From NCBI GenBank assembly GCA_012026675.1, contig VEPA01000190.1, positions 1 to 37,000 of the forward strand: a DNA stretch of 37,000 nucleotides, read 5' to 3'. Positions 7,758-19,166 of this stretch are shown here, one piece after another. The notes below the pieces were generated by a model, which searched no databases, was not told the DNA's origin, and saw nothing but the letters and a program-made list of their open reading frames with translations. The DNA comes from Betaproteobacteria bacterium (lineage in GTDB: Bacteria > Pseudomonadota > Gammaproteobacteria > Burkholderiales > Rhodocyclaceae). Position numbers and translations under genes: made by a program. Position 1 is the stretch's first letter, and every line of letters starts with the position of its first letter.

Positions 7758-9902
7758 TCAACGCCCGGTTGCCGTCTCCCGCCGCCGGTAGCCGCGCCAC
7801 GCCGGCCAGATCGCCGCCCCCAGCACCAGCGCGATTGCCAGCAGGGGCCACAGCACCGGGCGATTCCACTCGGCCCGGCGTTGCTCGCGCAAGGCGGCAT
7901 CCACGCGCTGATATTTGAGCGTGTTGTGGCCGACCTTCGAGGGCTTTCTGTTGGTCAGCCAGGCATGGCGCAAGGTGTAGTCCTTGGGATGAAAACCCCA
8001 GACCCAGGGCGCGTCGTGGCGCAGGATATCCGTCATGCGGTCGATCAGTTCCTGCCGCGGGGCACCGTTCTCCATCGCCTTGACACGCTCGAACAGGCGG
8101 TCATATTCGGGATTCTCGTAGTTCGCCGCGTTCTCTCCCGAATACTTGACCTTGCCCTGCTTGCCGTGCAGCAGAAAAAGGAAGTTCTCCGGATCGGGAT
8201 AGTCGGCGTTCCAGCCGAAGTAGAAAAGTTGCACCGCCCCCTTGCGCACCTTTTCCTGAAAGCGGTTGTAGTCGGTACTGCGCACCACCAGTTGCGTGTC
8301 GATCCTGGCGAACTGCTTGTTGAGCCAGTCTATCCGCGCCTTGGCACCGACCCCGGTGGCCGTAGTGTCGAGATTGATCACCAGCGGTTCGCCAGTCTTG
8401 GCGTTGCGTCCATTGGGCCAACCGGCCTCGGCCAGCAGACGCTTCGCGTCGGCGATCGGCTTGCGCCGCGGATGGCCATCGACCCAATCGTACATATAGG
8501 GATTGATCCCCGTGGCGCCTTCACGGTAGCCAAAAATGCCGGGGGGAATCGGCCCCTGGGCAGCAACGCCGCGACCGTTCTGGAATATCGAGATAAATTC
8601 CTCCTGGTCGATGGCCAGGGAAATCGCCTGGCGCAGTTTGCGTGCACTCTCGGCGGTCGTCGGATCGGCGCCGCCCAGCAGAGGATCCAGCCAATTGAAG
8701 CCCATGTAGAAACTCGAGGTCGCCACCGAGGTGGTCAGCACGATGCCCTGCGCGCGCATGTCCTCGGACAGGGTGATCTCGCCGGCGGTAACCTGCACGG
8801 CCTGGTCGAAGGCATCCGACGAGATTCCGGAAGCATCGTAGTAACCCTGCAGGAACTTGTTCCAGTAGGGAATCTGCTCCTTCTCGCGCGTGAACACCAC
8901 CTTGTGGATGAAGGGCAGCAACTGGCCGCAATCCTTGAGCAGTCCTGCATCCTTGTCTTCCGCATCGCCCTCGCAGGGATAGCGTTCCTCACGGAAATTC
9001 GGATTCTTCTCCAGCACCATTCGTGCATTGGGATTGTTCTCGGTCAGCATGTAGGGGCCGGTGCCGATCGGATACCAGTCGAGCGTCAGGTTCTTTTCCG
9101 GCATGCCCGGCTGGCTGTGAAACTTGTCTGCCTCCCACGGCATCGGCGCAAAGAAAGGCATCGCCAGCCAGTACAAGAACTGCGGGTATTTGCCCTTGAC
9201 GCGAATGCGGTAACGGTAGCGGTCGATGACCTCGACGCCCTCTAGACGATGCTTGCGCAGATCGATCCAGGCTTGGTCCTTCTCGGCCTTCAGGCGCTTG
9301 GCAAAATCGCCGAGACCGAGCACGTAGTCATCCATCAAGCCGAAAATCGGCGAATGCAGGCGCGGGTGGGCAAGGCGTTTCAAGCCATAGACGTAATCGT
9401 CGGCCGTCAATTCCCGTGAAGCGCGCAAGGCAAAGTCGCTCAAGGCATTGATGCCGGACAGTTGTGCCGCCGTCAGCGCGTGATAGGCGAAATCGCTGCC
9501 GTCGGCAGCGCGGGCGAAAGCCGGGTGCGGCTGATAGCGGATTCCCGGCTTGATGGCGATGACATAGTCGGTAAAGGCGATCTGCGCCGCTTCGGCGTCA
9601 TCAGGCAGCGGATTTCCCAGCGCATCCAGGTAACGCGGCTGCGGCACCGCCTCGGCAGTGGCCGCGACCAGCACGTACGGCCGCTTGAGATAGTGGTATT
9701 GCAGCGGCGGCTCGTAGATCTGCGCCGTAAAGGTGATCTCGTCCTCGCTGTAGGACTGCACCGGGTCGAGGTGCTTGGGGCGGTCGGTGAAGGCGCTGTA
9801 AAGGATGTTCCTGCCCTGATCGGCCGCCGGATAGGGGTCGTTCCATGCGCTGCCGCAGCCAGCGAGCAACAGCACGAATAAAACTGGGATCAAACTACGC
9901 AT
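7758..9902 (-). CDS. Family-5 extracellular solute-binding lipoprotein with C-terminal membrane anchor (oligopeptide type)
   Basis: A 714-aa substrate-binding protein of the OppA/DppA (SBP_bac_5) family, longer than the usual ~540. The start MRSLIPVLFVLLLAGC gives a lipobox, with lipidation predicted at C16. SBP5 signatures follow: LDPVQSYSEDEITFTAQIYEPPLQY, LDWYPIGTGPYML and AISLAIDQEEFI. A second hydrophobic segment near residues 685-704 (LLAIALVLGAAIW) is followed by a basic tail, so the protein may be tethered at both ends. I moved the start to 9902 because upstream codons precede the lipoprotein signal. No permease or ATPase gene adjoins it, so its transporter partner is unknown. The ligand is probably a peptide, by family. 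Confidence 0.82.
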   Translation of the reverse strand: MRSLIPVLFVLLLAGCGSAWNDPYPAADQGRNILYSAFTDRPKHLDPVQSYSEDEITFTAQIYEPPLQYHYLKRPYVLVAATAEAVPQPRYLDALGNPLPDDAEAAQIAFTDYVIAIKPGIRYQPHPAFARAADGSDFAYHALTAAQLSGINALSDFALRASRELTADDYVYGLKRLAHPRLHSPIFGLMDDYVLGLGDFAKRLKAEKDQAWIDLRKHRLEGVEVIDRYRYRIRVKGKYPQFLYWLAMPFFAPMPWEADKFHSQPGMPEKNLTLDWYPIGTGPYMLTENNPNARMVLEKNPNFREERYPCEGDAEDKDAGLLKDCGQLLPFIHKVVFTREKEQIPYWNKFLQGYYDASGISSDAFDQAVQVTAGEITLSEDMRAQGIVLTTSVATSSFYMGFNWLDPLLGGADPTTAESARKLRQAISLAIDQEEFISIFQNGRGVAAQGPIPPGIFGYREGATGINPYMYDWVDGHPRRKPIADAKRLLAEAGWPNGRNAKTGEPLVINLDTTATGVGAKARIDWLNKQFARIDTQLVVRSTDYNRFQEKVRKGAVQLFYFGWNADYPDPENFLFLLHGKQGKVKYSGENAANYENPEYDRLFERVKAMENGAPRQELIDRMTDILRHDAPWVWGFHPKDYTLRHAWLTNRKPSKVGHNTLKYQRVDAALREQRRAEWNRPVLWPLLAIALVLGAAIWPAWRGYRRRETATGR

Positions 9903-9925
9903 GACGTCGAGTTTAGCTGATCCGC

Positions 9926-9931
9926 TATAAT
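9926..9931 (+). promoter_or_regulatory. Candidate -10 element for fabI
   Basis: A perfect TATAAT lies 29 bp before the fabI start in the 58-bp gap between divergent genes. No good -35 match is seen 16-18 bp upstream, so the promoter call rests on the -10 alone. AAGGA at 9950-9954 is the fabI ribosome-binding site. Confidence 0.4.
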
Positions 9932-9960
9932 CCGCCGTCTGCATCAACCAAGGAAATGCG

Positions 9961-10761
9961 ATGGGATTTCTCGCTGGCAAACGCATCCTGATCACCGGTC
10001 TGATCTCGAACCGCTCAATCGCCTACGGTATCGCCAAGGCCTGCCACCGCGAAGGCGCTGAACTGGCCCTCACCTACCAAAATGAGCGCTTTCGCGACCG
10101 GATAGCAAAATTTGCCGAAGAATTCGGCTCGAAGGCGATCTTTCCGTGCGATGTCGGCCAGGATGCGGAGATCGAAGCCGTTTTCACGGAACTCGGCAGG
10201 CACTGGGACGGGCTGGATGGCCTGGTACATTCGATTGCCTTCGCCCCCACCGAGGCCATTGAGGGAGATTTCCTCGACGGCCTCTCGCGCGAGTCCTTCC
10301 GCATCGCGCACGATGTGTCGTCCTACAGCTACCCCGCCCTGGCCAAGGCCGCCCGCCCGCTGCTGCTGAAGGGCAATAACCCCTCGGTTCTGGCGCTGAC
10401 CTATCTCGGCGCCGTTCGCACCATGCCCAATTACAACACCATGGGACTGGCCAAGGCCAGCCTCGAAGCCGCGACGCGCTATCTGGCCTTCTGCCTCGGC
10501 CCGCAGGGAATCCGCGCCACCGCGCTTTCAGCCGGGCCGATCAAGCCGCTGGCGGCGTCCGGCATCGGCAACTTCGGCAAGTTGCTGGCCTACAACGCCC
10601 ATCACGCTCCCTTGCGCCGCAATGTAACCATCGACGAAGTCGGTAACGCAGCGGCTTTCCTGCTGTCTGATCTAGCCAGCGGCATCACCGGCGAAATCCT
10701 CTACGTCGATGGCGGCACGCACACCACGGCCATGGGCAACGCCGATCCGCTGCCGGGCTGA
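9961..10761 (+). CDS. fabI: Enoyl-[acyl-carrier-protein] reductase (NADH)
   Basis: A 266-aa short-chain dehydrogenase that reduces trans-2-enoyl-ACP in the last step of each fatty-acid elongation cycle. Visible are the divergent nucleotide loop [13 protein letters not shown] typical of FabI, HSIAFAP, and the catalytic Tyr-x6-Lys in [21 protein letters not shown] with the preceding [21 protein letters not shown] forms the substrate-binding region and LYVDGG the C-terminal core. The HSIAFAP segment has Ala where E. coli has Gly93, a natural variant in many FabI proteins. The ribosome-binding site AAGGA is 6 nt before the ATG. The gene is monocistronic and ends at a bidirectional terminator. Confidence 0.95.
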   Translation: MGFLAGKRILITGLISNRSIAYGIAKACHREGAELALTYQNERFRDRIAKFAEEFGSKAIFPCDVGQDAEIEAVFTELGRHWDGLDGLVHSIAFAPTEAIEGDFLDGLSRESFRIAHDVSSYSYPALAKAARPLLLKGNNPSVLALTYLGAVRTMPNYNTMGLAKASLEAATRYLAFCLGPQGIRATALSAGPIKPLAASGIGNFGKLLAYNAHHAPLRRNVTIDEVGNAAAFLLSDLASGITGEILYVDGGTHTTAMGNADPLPG

Positions 10762-10787
10762 CGAAGCCGGACGCTGCCACAAACATC

Positions 10788-10809
10788 AAGGCCCCGCATG
10801 CGGGGCCTT
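10788..10809. terminator. Bidirectional terminator between fabI and ppiD
   Basis: A perfect 22-bp palindrome centred on GCATGC, with arms AAGGCCCC and GGGGCCTT, sits between the converging fabI and ppiD genes. On the plus strand it is followed by TTGTGTTTT; the minus-strand T-run is weaker. Confidence 0.8.
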
Positions 10810-10829
10810 GTGTTTTGAGCGATGGCAGG

Positions 10830-12731
10830 TCAGCGGTCTTTGCTCTCCAGCATCGCATTGTTGATCTTGACCGGATAACTTTCCTTCAGGCTCGCCAGCC
10901 AGGCCGCGAATTCTTCCTCGGCCACGATGCGCGCATATTGTTGGGCCAGCGCGCGGGTGCGCGGATCATCCTTTGCCGTTTCGCCGGCCTTGACTGAACT
11001 GATCCTGTACAGCGCGTAACCCTTGCCCGGATAGGCCACACCGGCGTGCACCGGCAGTTTGGCCGCATCCGCGGCAAAGACTGCCCGCAAGGATTCGGGC
11101 GGCAGCCCCGGCGCTTCGGTGCGGCTGATCTTGCGCACGGGCGACCACTTCAGGTCGACGGCCTCGCCTTTGCCCAGGCGCGCCAGTTTTTCTTCGCCAT
11201 CCTTGATCGCCAGCACCGCCGCTTCTTCACGCAACAGGCGCTTCTCGATATCGCCACGGACGGCTTCAAGCGGCTGCAGGGCGGCCGGCTTGTGTTCGAG
11301 CACGCGCGCCGACACCAGGGTGCCGGGAGCGACTTCGACAGCTTCGGTGTTGCGCTTGTTCTTCAAACCATCGTCGCTGAACAGGGCAGCGGCCAGTTTC
11401 TGGTTGTCGAAAGGGGGATCGAATTTGCCGCCTTTGGCCAGCCACGGGGACTGCCGCAAGTCGAGTTTCCACTTCTCGACGGCGGGTTTCAGGCTGTCGG
11501 CCTGCTCGTAAACAACGTTGCCAAATGCTTCCGCCACATCGGCGTATTTCTTCGCTCCCGCCTCGCGCTTGAGCTCGGCGACGATATCCGCCTTTACTTC
11601 GTCGAATGGTTTGACACGCTCGGGACGCACGCCGGTCACCCGGATGATGTGAAAGCCGAAATCCGAGCGAACGACATCCGAAATCTGTCCCTCCTTTAGC
11701 GTAAAGGCAACATCCTCGAAGGCCTTGACCATGGCACCGCGACTGAACCAATCAAGATCCCCGCCCTTTTCGGCCGAACCGGGATCCTGCGAATTGTCCT
11801 TGGCAATTTTGGCAAAATCGCCTGGAGTTTTGCGCACTTGTGCCAGCAACTGTTCCGCCTTGGCCTTTGCGGCAGCGACTTCGGCGGCCGGTGCTCCCTT
11901 GTCGACACGAATCAGGACATGGCTGGCGCGACGCGTATCGCCTTCCTTGTAACGCTCGCCATGCGACGCGTAGTATTTCCTGGCTTCCTCGTCACTGATG
12001 ACCGAGGCAGCCGCCAATGCATCACGGCTCAAAACCACGAACTCGGCACGCACCTGTTCTGGCAATTCAAACTGTTTACGATTGGCCTCGTAGTATTTCT
12101 GTACGGCATCGGCGGCAAGCTTTACCCGGCCGAGATAGTTCTCCGGCAACAGCGGCGCCTCGCTCACTTCACGCTGTTCCATCTGTGTCGCCAGCCAGCG
12201 GCCGGCGGCCACCTGACCGGCGATGCCGGCTTCGGTCACCGGCAACATTAGTTGCTGCATGGCCAGGTCCTGCCGCAGGCGTGCTTCGAACATTTCCTTG
12301 CTCATGCCCTGCGCCGCAACCAGCGCCTCGTAGCGCTCTTTCGAAAACTTGCCGTTTTCCTGCAAAGAGGGGACGGCAGCGATGAACTGCACCAGTTGCT
12401 CGTTGCTGATAACCAGTTTGGCCTTGTGCGCCTGTTCGGCCAGCAAACGTTGCACGACGAGCGAGTCAAGCACGGCACGGCGCATTTGCGGCGTCTCGAA
12501 CATGGCTGGATCGACCTTCCCGCCGGCTTGCGTGCGCATCCGGTCCTGCTGCTCGCGCACGGCCACCTGGAACTCCTGGCGCGTGATTTTGCCGCGACCC
12601 ACGCTGGCAAGCTCCGCATCTATGGCGGCGTTTCGCACGTAGGATTCAACGCCCCAGAAGGCAAATGGCAGCGTTATCAGGGCGAGGAATATCTGGGTGA
12701 TCTTCTTGTTGTTGCGGACAATATCAAACAT
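10830..12731 (-). CDS. ppiD: Periplasmic folding chaperone / peptidyl-prolyl isomerase PpiD
   Basis: A 633-aa inner-membrane-anchored chaperone acting at the periplasmic exit of the Sec translocon. A short cytoplasmic start (MFDIVRNNKK) precedes one membrane segment at about residues 12-34, then a SurA-like N-terminal helical region, then a parvulin PPIase domain at about 265-365 with RRASHVLI, GGDLDWFSRGAMV and SDFGFHIIRV. A second, degenerate C-terminal region follows, as in E. coli PpiD. It is separated from tRNA-Val by a terminator, so it must have its own promoter, which I could not identify. The lon - tRNA-Val - ppiD order is common in Betaproteobacteria. Confidence 0.92.
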   Translation of the reverse strand: MFDIVRNNKKITQIFLALITLPFAFWGVESYVRNAAIDAELASVGRGKITRQEFQVAVREQQDRMRTQAGGKVDPAMFETPQMRRAVLDSLVVQRLLAEQAHKAKLVISNEQLVQFIAAVPSLQENGKFSKERYEALVAAQGMSKEMFEARLRQDLAMQQLMLPVTEAGIAGQVAAGRWLATQMEQREVSEAPLLPENYLGRVKLAADAVQKYYEANRKQFELPEQVRAEFVVLSRDALAAASVISDEEARKYYASHGERYKEGDTRRASHVLIRVDKGAPAAEVAAAKAKAEQLLAQVRKTPGDFAKIAKDNSQDPGSAEKGGDLDWFSRGAMVKAFEDVAFTLKEGQISDVVRSDFGFHIIRVTGVRPERVKPFDEVKADIVAELKREAGAKKYADVAEAFGNVVYEQADSLKPAVEKWKLDLRQSPWLAKGGKFDPPFDNQKLAAALFSDDGLKNKRNTEAVEVAPGTLVSARVLEHKPAALQPLEAVRGDIEKRLLREEAAVLAIKDGEEKLARLGKGEAVDLKWSPVRKISRTEAPGLPPESLRAVFAADAAKLPVHAGVAYPGKGYALYRISSVKAGETAKDDPRTRALAQQYARIVAEEEFAAWLASLKESYPVKINNAMLESKDR

Positions 12732-12751
12732 GCGATGAAAACCCTAGATGC

Positions 12752-12781
12752 AACAAAGGCGAACGGGTGTTCGCCTTTGTT
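12752..12781 (-). terminator. Intrinsic terminator downstream of tRNA-Val
   Basis: Read on the minus strand, a 13-bp stem with core GGCGAAC-ACCC-GTTCGCC is followed by TTTGTT. It lies 19 bp after the tRNA-Val 3' end and before ppiD, so it ends the lon/tRNA-Val transcript. Confidence 0.8.
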
Positions 12782-12799
12782 CGTGCCGACACAAATCCT

Positions 12800-12875
12800 T
12801 GGTGGGTCGTGACGGGCTCGAACCGCCGACATTCTGCGTGTAAGGCAGACGCTCTACCAACTGAGCTAACGACCC
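12800..12875 (-). tRNA. tRNA-Val (anticodon UAC)
   Basis: A 76-nt cloverleaf with encoded CCA. The acceptor stem GGGTCGT pairs with ACGACCC. The D-arm has AGCTCAGTTGGTAGAGC, the anticodon stem TCTGC/GCAGA holds loop CTTACAC with anticodon TAC, and the T-arm contains GGTTCGAGCC. It reads GUA (and wobble) Val codons. The 114 bp between it and lon contain no gene I can support. Confidence 0.96.
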
Positions 12876-12989
12876 ATCATCTGAGAAAGTGCCTTGTAAG
12901 GGCGATGCTCTGTCAAAGAGCCAAACACCCGCTGAACAGCCGCTGCCCGGAACGGACAGCCGGCCGCGATTCTATCAGTTCACGGGAAC

Positions 12990-15410
<2,421 letters not shown>

Positions 15411-15440
15411 CGTGTCCTTCGATTATGAGTCACGCCACCC

Positions 15441-15468
15441 ACATGGGGGCGGCGGACCGGTATTCAAG
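15441..15468 (-). promoter_or_regulatory. Sigma-32 (heat-shock) promoter for lon
   Basis: On the minus strand CTTGAA (15468-15463) is separated by 14 bp from CCCCATGT (15448-15441). The sigma-32 consensus is CTTGAAA, a spacer of about 14, then CCCCATNT, so only the last -35 base differs. It lies 31 bp before the lon start codon, in the clpX-lon gap, and its -35 touches the hairpin that follows clpX. Confidence 0.8.
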
Positions 15469-15493
15469 GCGGCCGATGTCAAACTCGGCCGCC
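15468..15493 (-). terminator. Hairpin just after clpX
   Basis: A perfect 9-bp stem, GGCGGCCGA / TCGGCCGCC, with an 8-nt loop starts 4 bp after the clpX stop codon. The following TTGAAT is a poor T-run, so termination may be partial; the same bases form the -35 of the lon heat-shock promoter. Confidence 0.55.
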
Positions 15494-15496
15494 GGA

Positions 15497-16765
15497 TCAG
15501 TTGGAACCCGAGACCTTGGGCTGGTCGGCGTAAATCATCAGCGGCTGGGCGCCGCTTTCAATCGTACTCTCGTCGATCACAACCTTGCTCACGCTCTCCA
15601 TGGTGGGAATTTCGTACATGGTGTCGAGCAAAACGCTTTCGAGTATCGAGCGCAAGCCGCGCGCGCCCGTCTTGCGCTTCAGTGCCTTCCTGGCGATAGC
15701 CTGCAGTGCCGAGGGCCGGACTTCCAGTTCCACGCCTTCCATGGCAAACAGCTTGTGATACTGCTTGATCAGGGCATTCTTCGGTTCGATGAGTATTTCG
15801 ATCAGCGCGGCCTCGTCAAGTTCCCGCAATGTCGCAATGACCGGCAGGCGCCCGATCAGTTCGGGAATCAGGCCGAACTTGATCAGGTCCTCCGGCTCGA
15901 CCTGCTGCAGCATCTCATCAATGTTGCTCGCGTCGCGGCTTTTCACCTCGGCACCGAAGCCGATGCCTCCCTTTTCGGAACGGTTGCGAATAACCTTGTC
16001 CAGCCCGTCGAATGCACCACCGCAGATGAACAGTATGTTGGTCGTGTCTATCTGGATGAAATCCTGGTTCGGGTGCTTGCGCCCGCCCTGCGGCGGAATG
16101 CTCGCCACCGTGCCTTCGATGAGTTTCAGCAGCGCCTGCTGTACGCCCTCGCCGGAGACATCACGAGTGATCGACGGATTGTCCGACTTGCGCGAAATCT
16201 TGTCGATCTCGTCGATGTAGACGATGCCCTGCTGCGCCTTCTCGACCTCATGGTCGCACTTCTGCAAAAGTTTCTGGATGATGTTTTCAACGTCTTCGCC
16301 GACGTAACCAGCTTCGGTCAGTGTCGTCGCGTCGGCCATGACGAAAGGCACGTTGAGCATGCGCGCCAGAGTCTGCGCCAGCAGGGTCTTGCCCGATCCA
16401 GTGGGGCCGATCAGCAGGATGTTGCTCTTCGACAGTTCGATGCCGTCGCTGCCCTTTTCCTGATGCCGGATGCGTTTGTAGTGGTTGTAGACCGCCACGG
16501 CAAGAATTTTCTTCGCCGAATCCTGCCCGATCACGTACTGATCGAGCATCTCGCGGATCTCCTTCGGCGCCGGTAACTCGCGCTTGGCCGCGCCGGCCGG
16601 CTCGGCGGCGATCTCGTCGCGGATGATGTCGTTGCACAGCTCGATGCATTCGTCGCAGATGAAAACGGAGGGACCGGCAATCAGCTTCTTTACTTCGTGC
16701 TGGCTCTTGCCGCAGAAGGAGCAATAAAGCAGCTTTTCGCCGCCGCCAGATTTCTTATCCGCCAT
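15497..16765 (-). CDS. clpX: ATP-dependent Clp protease ATP-binding subunit ClpX
   Basis: A 422-aa AAA+ unfoldase that feeds substrates to ClpP. The N-terminal zinc-binding domain has C15-x2-C18 and C37-x2-C40 for dimerisation and adaptor binding. The ATPase follows, with Walker A GPTGSGKT, Walker [11 protein letters not shown], the [10 protein letters not shown] pore-loop region, the IGF-like loop GIGFGAEV that docks on ClpP, and sensor 2 TGARGLRSI. It is 24 bp downstream of clpP on the same strand; tig-clpP-clpX is the classical order. Confidence 0.96.
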   Translation of the reverse strand: MADKKSGGGEKLLYCSFCGKSQHEVKKLIAGPSVFICDECIELCNDIIRDEIAAEPAGAAKRELPAPKEIREMLDQYVIGQDSAKKILAVAVYNHYKRIRHQEKGSDGIELSKSNILLIGPTGSGKTLLAQTLARMLNVPFVMADATTLTEAGYVGEDVENIIQKLLQKCDHEVEKAQQGIVYIDEIDKISRKSDNPSITRDVSGEGVQQALLKLIEGTVASIPPQGGRKHPNQDFIQIDTTNILFICGGAFDGLDKVIRNRSEKGGIGFGAEVKSRDASNIDEMLQQVEPEDLIKFGLIPELIGRLPVIATLRELDEAALIEILIEPKNALIKQYHKLFAMEGVELEVRPSALQAIARKALKRKTGARGLRSILESVLLDTMYEIPTMESVSKVVIDESTIESGAQPLMIYADQPKVSGSN

Positions 16766-16789
16766 CTTCGTCTCCGTCAGTGCGAACGC

Positions 16790-17458
16790 TTAAGTCTTGG
16801 CAGCGTCGGACGCTTCGTCGCGACGGCTAAGTACCTTGTCCACCAGGCCATACTCTGCCGCGGCTTCGGCCGAGAGGAAGGTGTCGCGATCGGTGTCGCG
16901 CTCGCTGCGCTCGATGGGCTGGCCGGTGTGCTGCGCAAGCATGCTGTTGAGCTTCTGCTTGAGGAAGAGGATTTCCTTGGCATGGATTTCGATGTCCGAG
17001 GCCTGGCCCTGAAAGCCGCCCATGGGCTGATGAATCATCACGCGCGAGTTGGGCAGGCAGAAGCGCTTGCCCTTTTCGCCGGCCGCCAGCAAAAAGGCGC
17101 CCATGCTCGCCGCCTGGCCAATGCATAACGTCGACACGGCCGGCTTGACGAACTGCATGGTGTCGTAGATCGCCATACCCGCCGTGACCGAGCCGCCTGG
17201 CGAATTGATGTAGAAGAAGATGTCCTTATCCGGATTTTCGGATTCAAGAAACAGCAACTGGGCCACCACCAGATTGGCCGTCGCGTCATTAACCGGGCCG
17301 ACCAGAAAGACCACCCGTTCGCGCAACAGGCGGGAATAGATGTCGTAGGCCCGCTCACCGCGCCCGCTGGTCTCGATGACCATGGGCACCAGGCCCAGCC
17401 CCTGCGTTTCGGGAGCGGGTGCGTCCCAGGCGCCGCCGTTTTGTCGCGAACCGTACAT
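16790..17458 (-). CDS. clpP: ATP-dependent Clp protease proteolytic subunit ClpP
   Basis: A 222-aa serine protease forming the double-heptamer barrel of ClpXP/ClpAP. The catalytic Ser is in [11 protein letters not shown] (S118) and the His in VMIHQPMGG (H143). The Asp is D192 in the RDTDRD string, by family spacing. The N-terminal ~25 residues are a probable propeptide. I chose the ATG at 17458 (MYGSRQN) because CCGGAG lies 6 nt upstream; ATGs at 17464 and 17479 lack proper spacing. It follows tig by 17 bp and precedes clpX. Confidence 0.94.
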   Translation of the reverse strand: MYGSRQNGGAWDAPAPETQGLGLVPMVIETSGRGERAYDIYSRLLRERVVFLVGPVNDATANLVVAQLLFLESENPDKDIFFYINSPGGSVTAGMAIYDTMQFVKPAVSTLCIGQAASMGAFLLAAGEKGKRFCLPNSRVMIHQPMGGFQGQASDIEIHAKEILFLKQKLNSMLAQHTGQPIERSERDTDRDTFLSAEAAAEYGLVDKVLSRRDEASDAAKT

Positions 17459-17475
17459 GGCCATCTCCGGAAAAA

Positions 17476-18789
17476 TCATGCCGCGTTACCCATCAGAGCG
17501 TCAAAAGCGATGGGAACCTCGCTGACCTTTGCATTGGCAAGAACCCATTCGACCACATTATTCTCCAGCGCCAGTGCCTCGGCTTCCGCCAGTCGCTGCG
17601 GTTGGGAATAGTACCAGCGGACTACTTCCTTGGGGTCTTCAAATGTTTCCGCAAACTCATCCACGATGGCACGCACCTGTTCCGGTTTGACATGAAGATC
17701 CTTGGCCTTGACCAGTTCGGCAACCAGCAAGCCCAGTTTCACCCGGCGCGTCGCCTGCTCGGTGAACCACGAGGCTTCCACCGGAATGTTCTTCATCCCC
17801 ATGCCGCGTTGCTCCATGTCGCGGCGCGCCGCTTCGGCCATCTGCTGCGACTCCATGGCAACCAGCGCCTTGGGTACTTCGAGCGGATTCACCCGCAGCA
17901 GCGCGTCCATCACCTGCTCCTTGACTTTGGCCAGCAGGCGCTTCTTCACTTCGCGTTCCAGATTGGCGCGCACTTCGACGCGCATCTTGGCGACATCGCC
18001 GTCGGCGACGCCAAGCTGCTTCGCGAAATCGGCATCGATCTCCGGCACGCGGGCGGCCTCGACTTTCTATACGCTCATCTCGAACTGAACTGTCGCGCCA
18101 GCCAGATCCGCGGCCTGGTAGTCGACCGGAAAACTGACATCGAAGGCCTTGGTGTCGCCGACCCTGACTCCCAGCATCTGGGCCTCGAAATCCGGCAGCA
18201 TCATGCCGCCGCCGACCATGACGGAGTAGTCGCTCGCCTTGCCGCCGGGAAACTCCTGGCCATCCTTGCGGCCGACAAAGTCGATGACCAGGCGGTCATC
18301 CTTTGCCGAGGCGCGGTCGGTTTCCTCGTAGACGGTGCGCTGCTTGCGCAAAACCTCGAGGGTCTTGTCGACCTCGGCCTCGGTCACGGTCAGAACCGGC
18401 TTTTCGATAGTTTCGCCGGAGATGTCGGCGGGCGTGATATCGGGATAGACCTCGAACACGGCGGTAAAGCCCAGTTGTCCGGGGCCCGCGTCAGACTTCG
18501 GCTCGATGCGCGGATAGCCGGCAACGCGCAGTTTCTGCTCGCGCACTTTCTCGCCATAGGCTTTTTCCACCGCCGCGCCGATGGCGTCAGAACGCGCCTG
18601 GGAGCCGTACTGCTGCGCGACCATTTTCATCGGCACTTTGCCGGGACGAAAGCCCGCCATTTTCACCGTGCGCGACATCTGCTTCAGACGCTGGTCGACA
18701 TCCCGTTCGATCTCGGCCAAAACAACCGTCATATCGATGCGCCTTTCCAGGGCGCTGCCGGTTTCGATTGCAGCGTTCGTCGTTTCCAT
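17476..18789 (-). pseudogene. tig: Trigger factor, interrupted by an in-frame TAG at codon 241
   Basis: Trigger factor is the ribosome-bound chaperone and prolyl isomerase. The full frame is 437 codons (E. coli 432 aa) and similarity is continuous, from ETGSALERRIDMTV through the ribosome-binding GFRPGKVPMKMV and the PPIase core to the C-terminal FEDPKEVVRWYY and the end at 17476. Yet codon 241 (18067-18069) is TAG, between FEMSV and KVEAARVPE, where relatives have Lys; one AAG-to-TAG change explains it. No frameshift is present. If real, the product would stop after the PPIase domain and lose the C-terminal chaperone body, unless the stop is read through or a downstream GTG (18048) is used. 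I chose ATG 18789 by homology; in-frame ATGs at 18798, 18813 and 18825 are possible. Confidence 0.85.
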
Positions 18790-18890
18790 ATCCGTCATCA
18801 CTGTATCCGTCATTGAAGAAGCCATTAAAAACCGCAACAGAACCAGACTGCGACCAAACCCCGGCCAAACTGCAGGTTTGCGCCCGACCG

Positions 18891-18976
18891 CTGGTGCCCA
18901 GGAAGGGACTCGAACCCCCACGCCTTGCGGCGCCAGAACCTAAATCTGGTGCGTCTACCAATTCCGCCACCTGGGC
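18891..18976 (-). tRNA. tRNA-Leu (anticodon UAG)
   Basis: An 86-nt class II tRNA with encoded CCA. The acceptor stem is GCCCAGG/CCTGGGC, the D-arm GGCGGAATTGGTAGACGC and the anticodon stem CCAGA/TCTGG with loop TTTAGGT, giving anticodon TAG. A variable arm (GCGCCGCAAGGCGT) and T-arm GGGTTCGAGTCCC follow. It decodes CUA Leu codons. It lies just upstream of tig on the same strand and may be co-transcribed. The 190 bp between it and hpnC hold no supported gene. Confidence 0.96.
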
Positions 18977-19166
18977 GCATGTCGCAACCGGCTGGCAATG
19001 TAGAACCCGCGGCACGACGCAGACCGCGAATTTTACCTGCTTTCGACAATTCTTTCCGGCCGGGCGCATGGCCTGCAAGGCGCCGGCCGCTGTCCGGGTA
19101 CGATGCGCACGCCCAGATGAAAAGCCGCATGCGCGGAAGGCTCTGTAGCTATACTCCTGCCGCAAC

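Noticed and set aside
7650-9245. A 531-codon plus-strand frame opposite the solute-binding protein gene
   Set aside because: The minus-strand gene has a lipobox and SBP5 motifs; the plus frame has none and crosses the palindromic repeat.
10237-10257. Ala in place of E. coli Gly93 in FabI as a sign of triclosan resistance
   Set aside because: Ala at this site is common in susceptible FabI proteins, so it is not informative alone.
18067-18069. Genome-wide recoding of TAG as sense
   Set aside because: Several genes here end at TAG (NlpC/P60, CDGSH, both cyclases, the Arg/Asp-rich protein, MFS) exactly at family ends, so TAG is a normal stop.
17419-18816. A 465-codon plus-strand frame opposite tig, tempting because tig is interrupted
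   Set aside because: The minus strand retains trigger-factor similarity along its whole length apart from one TAG; the plus frame shows no recognisable motif.
18891-18976. tRNA-Leu with anticodon UAG as an amber suppressor for the nearby tig stop
   Set aside because: Anticodon UAG pairs with CUA codons; an amber suppressor would need anticodon CUA.
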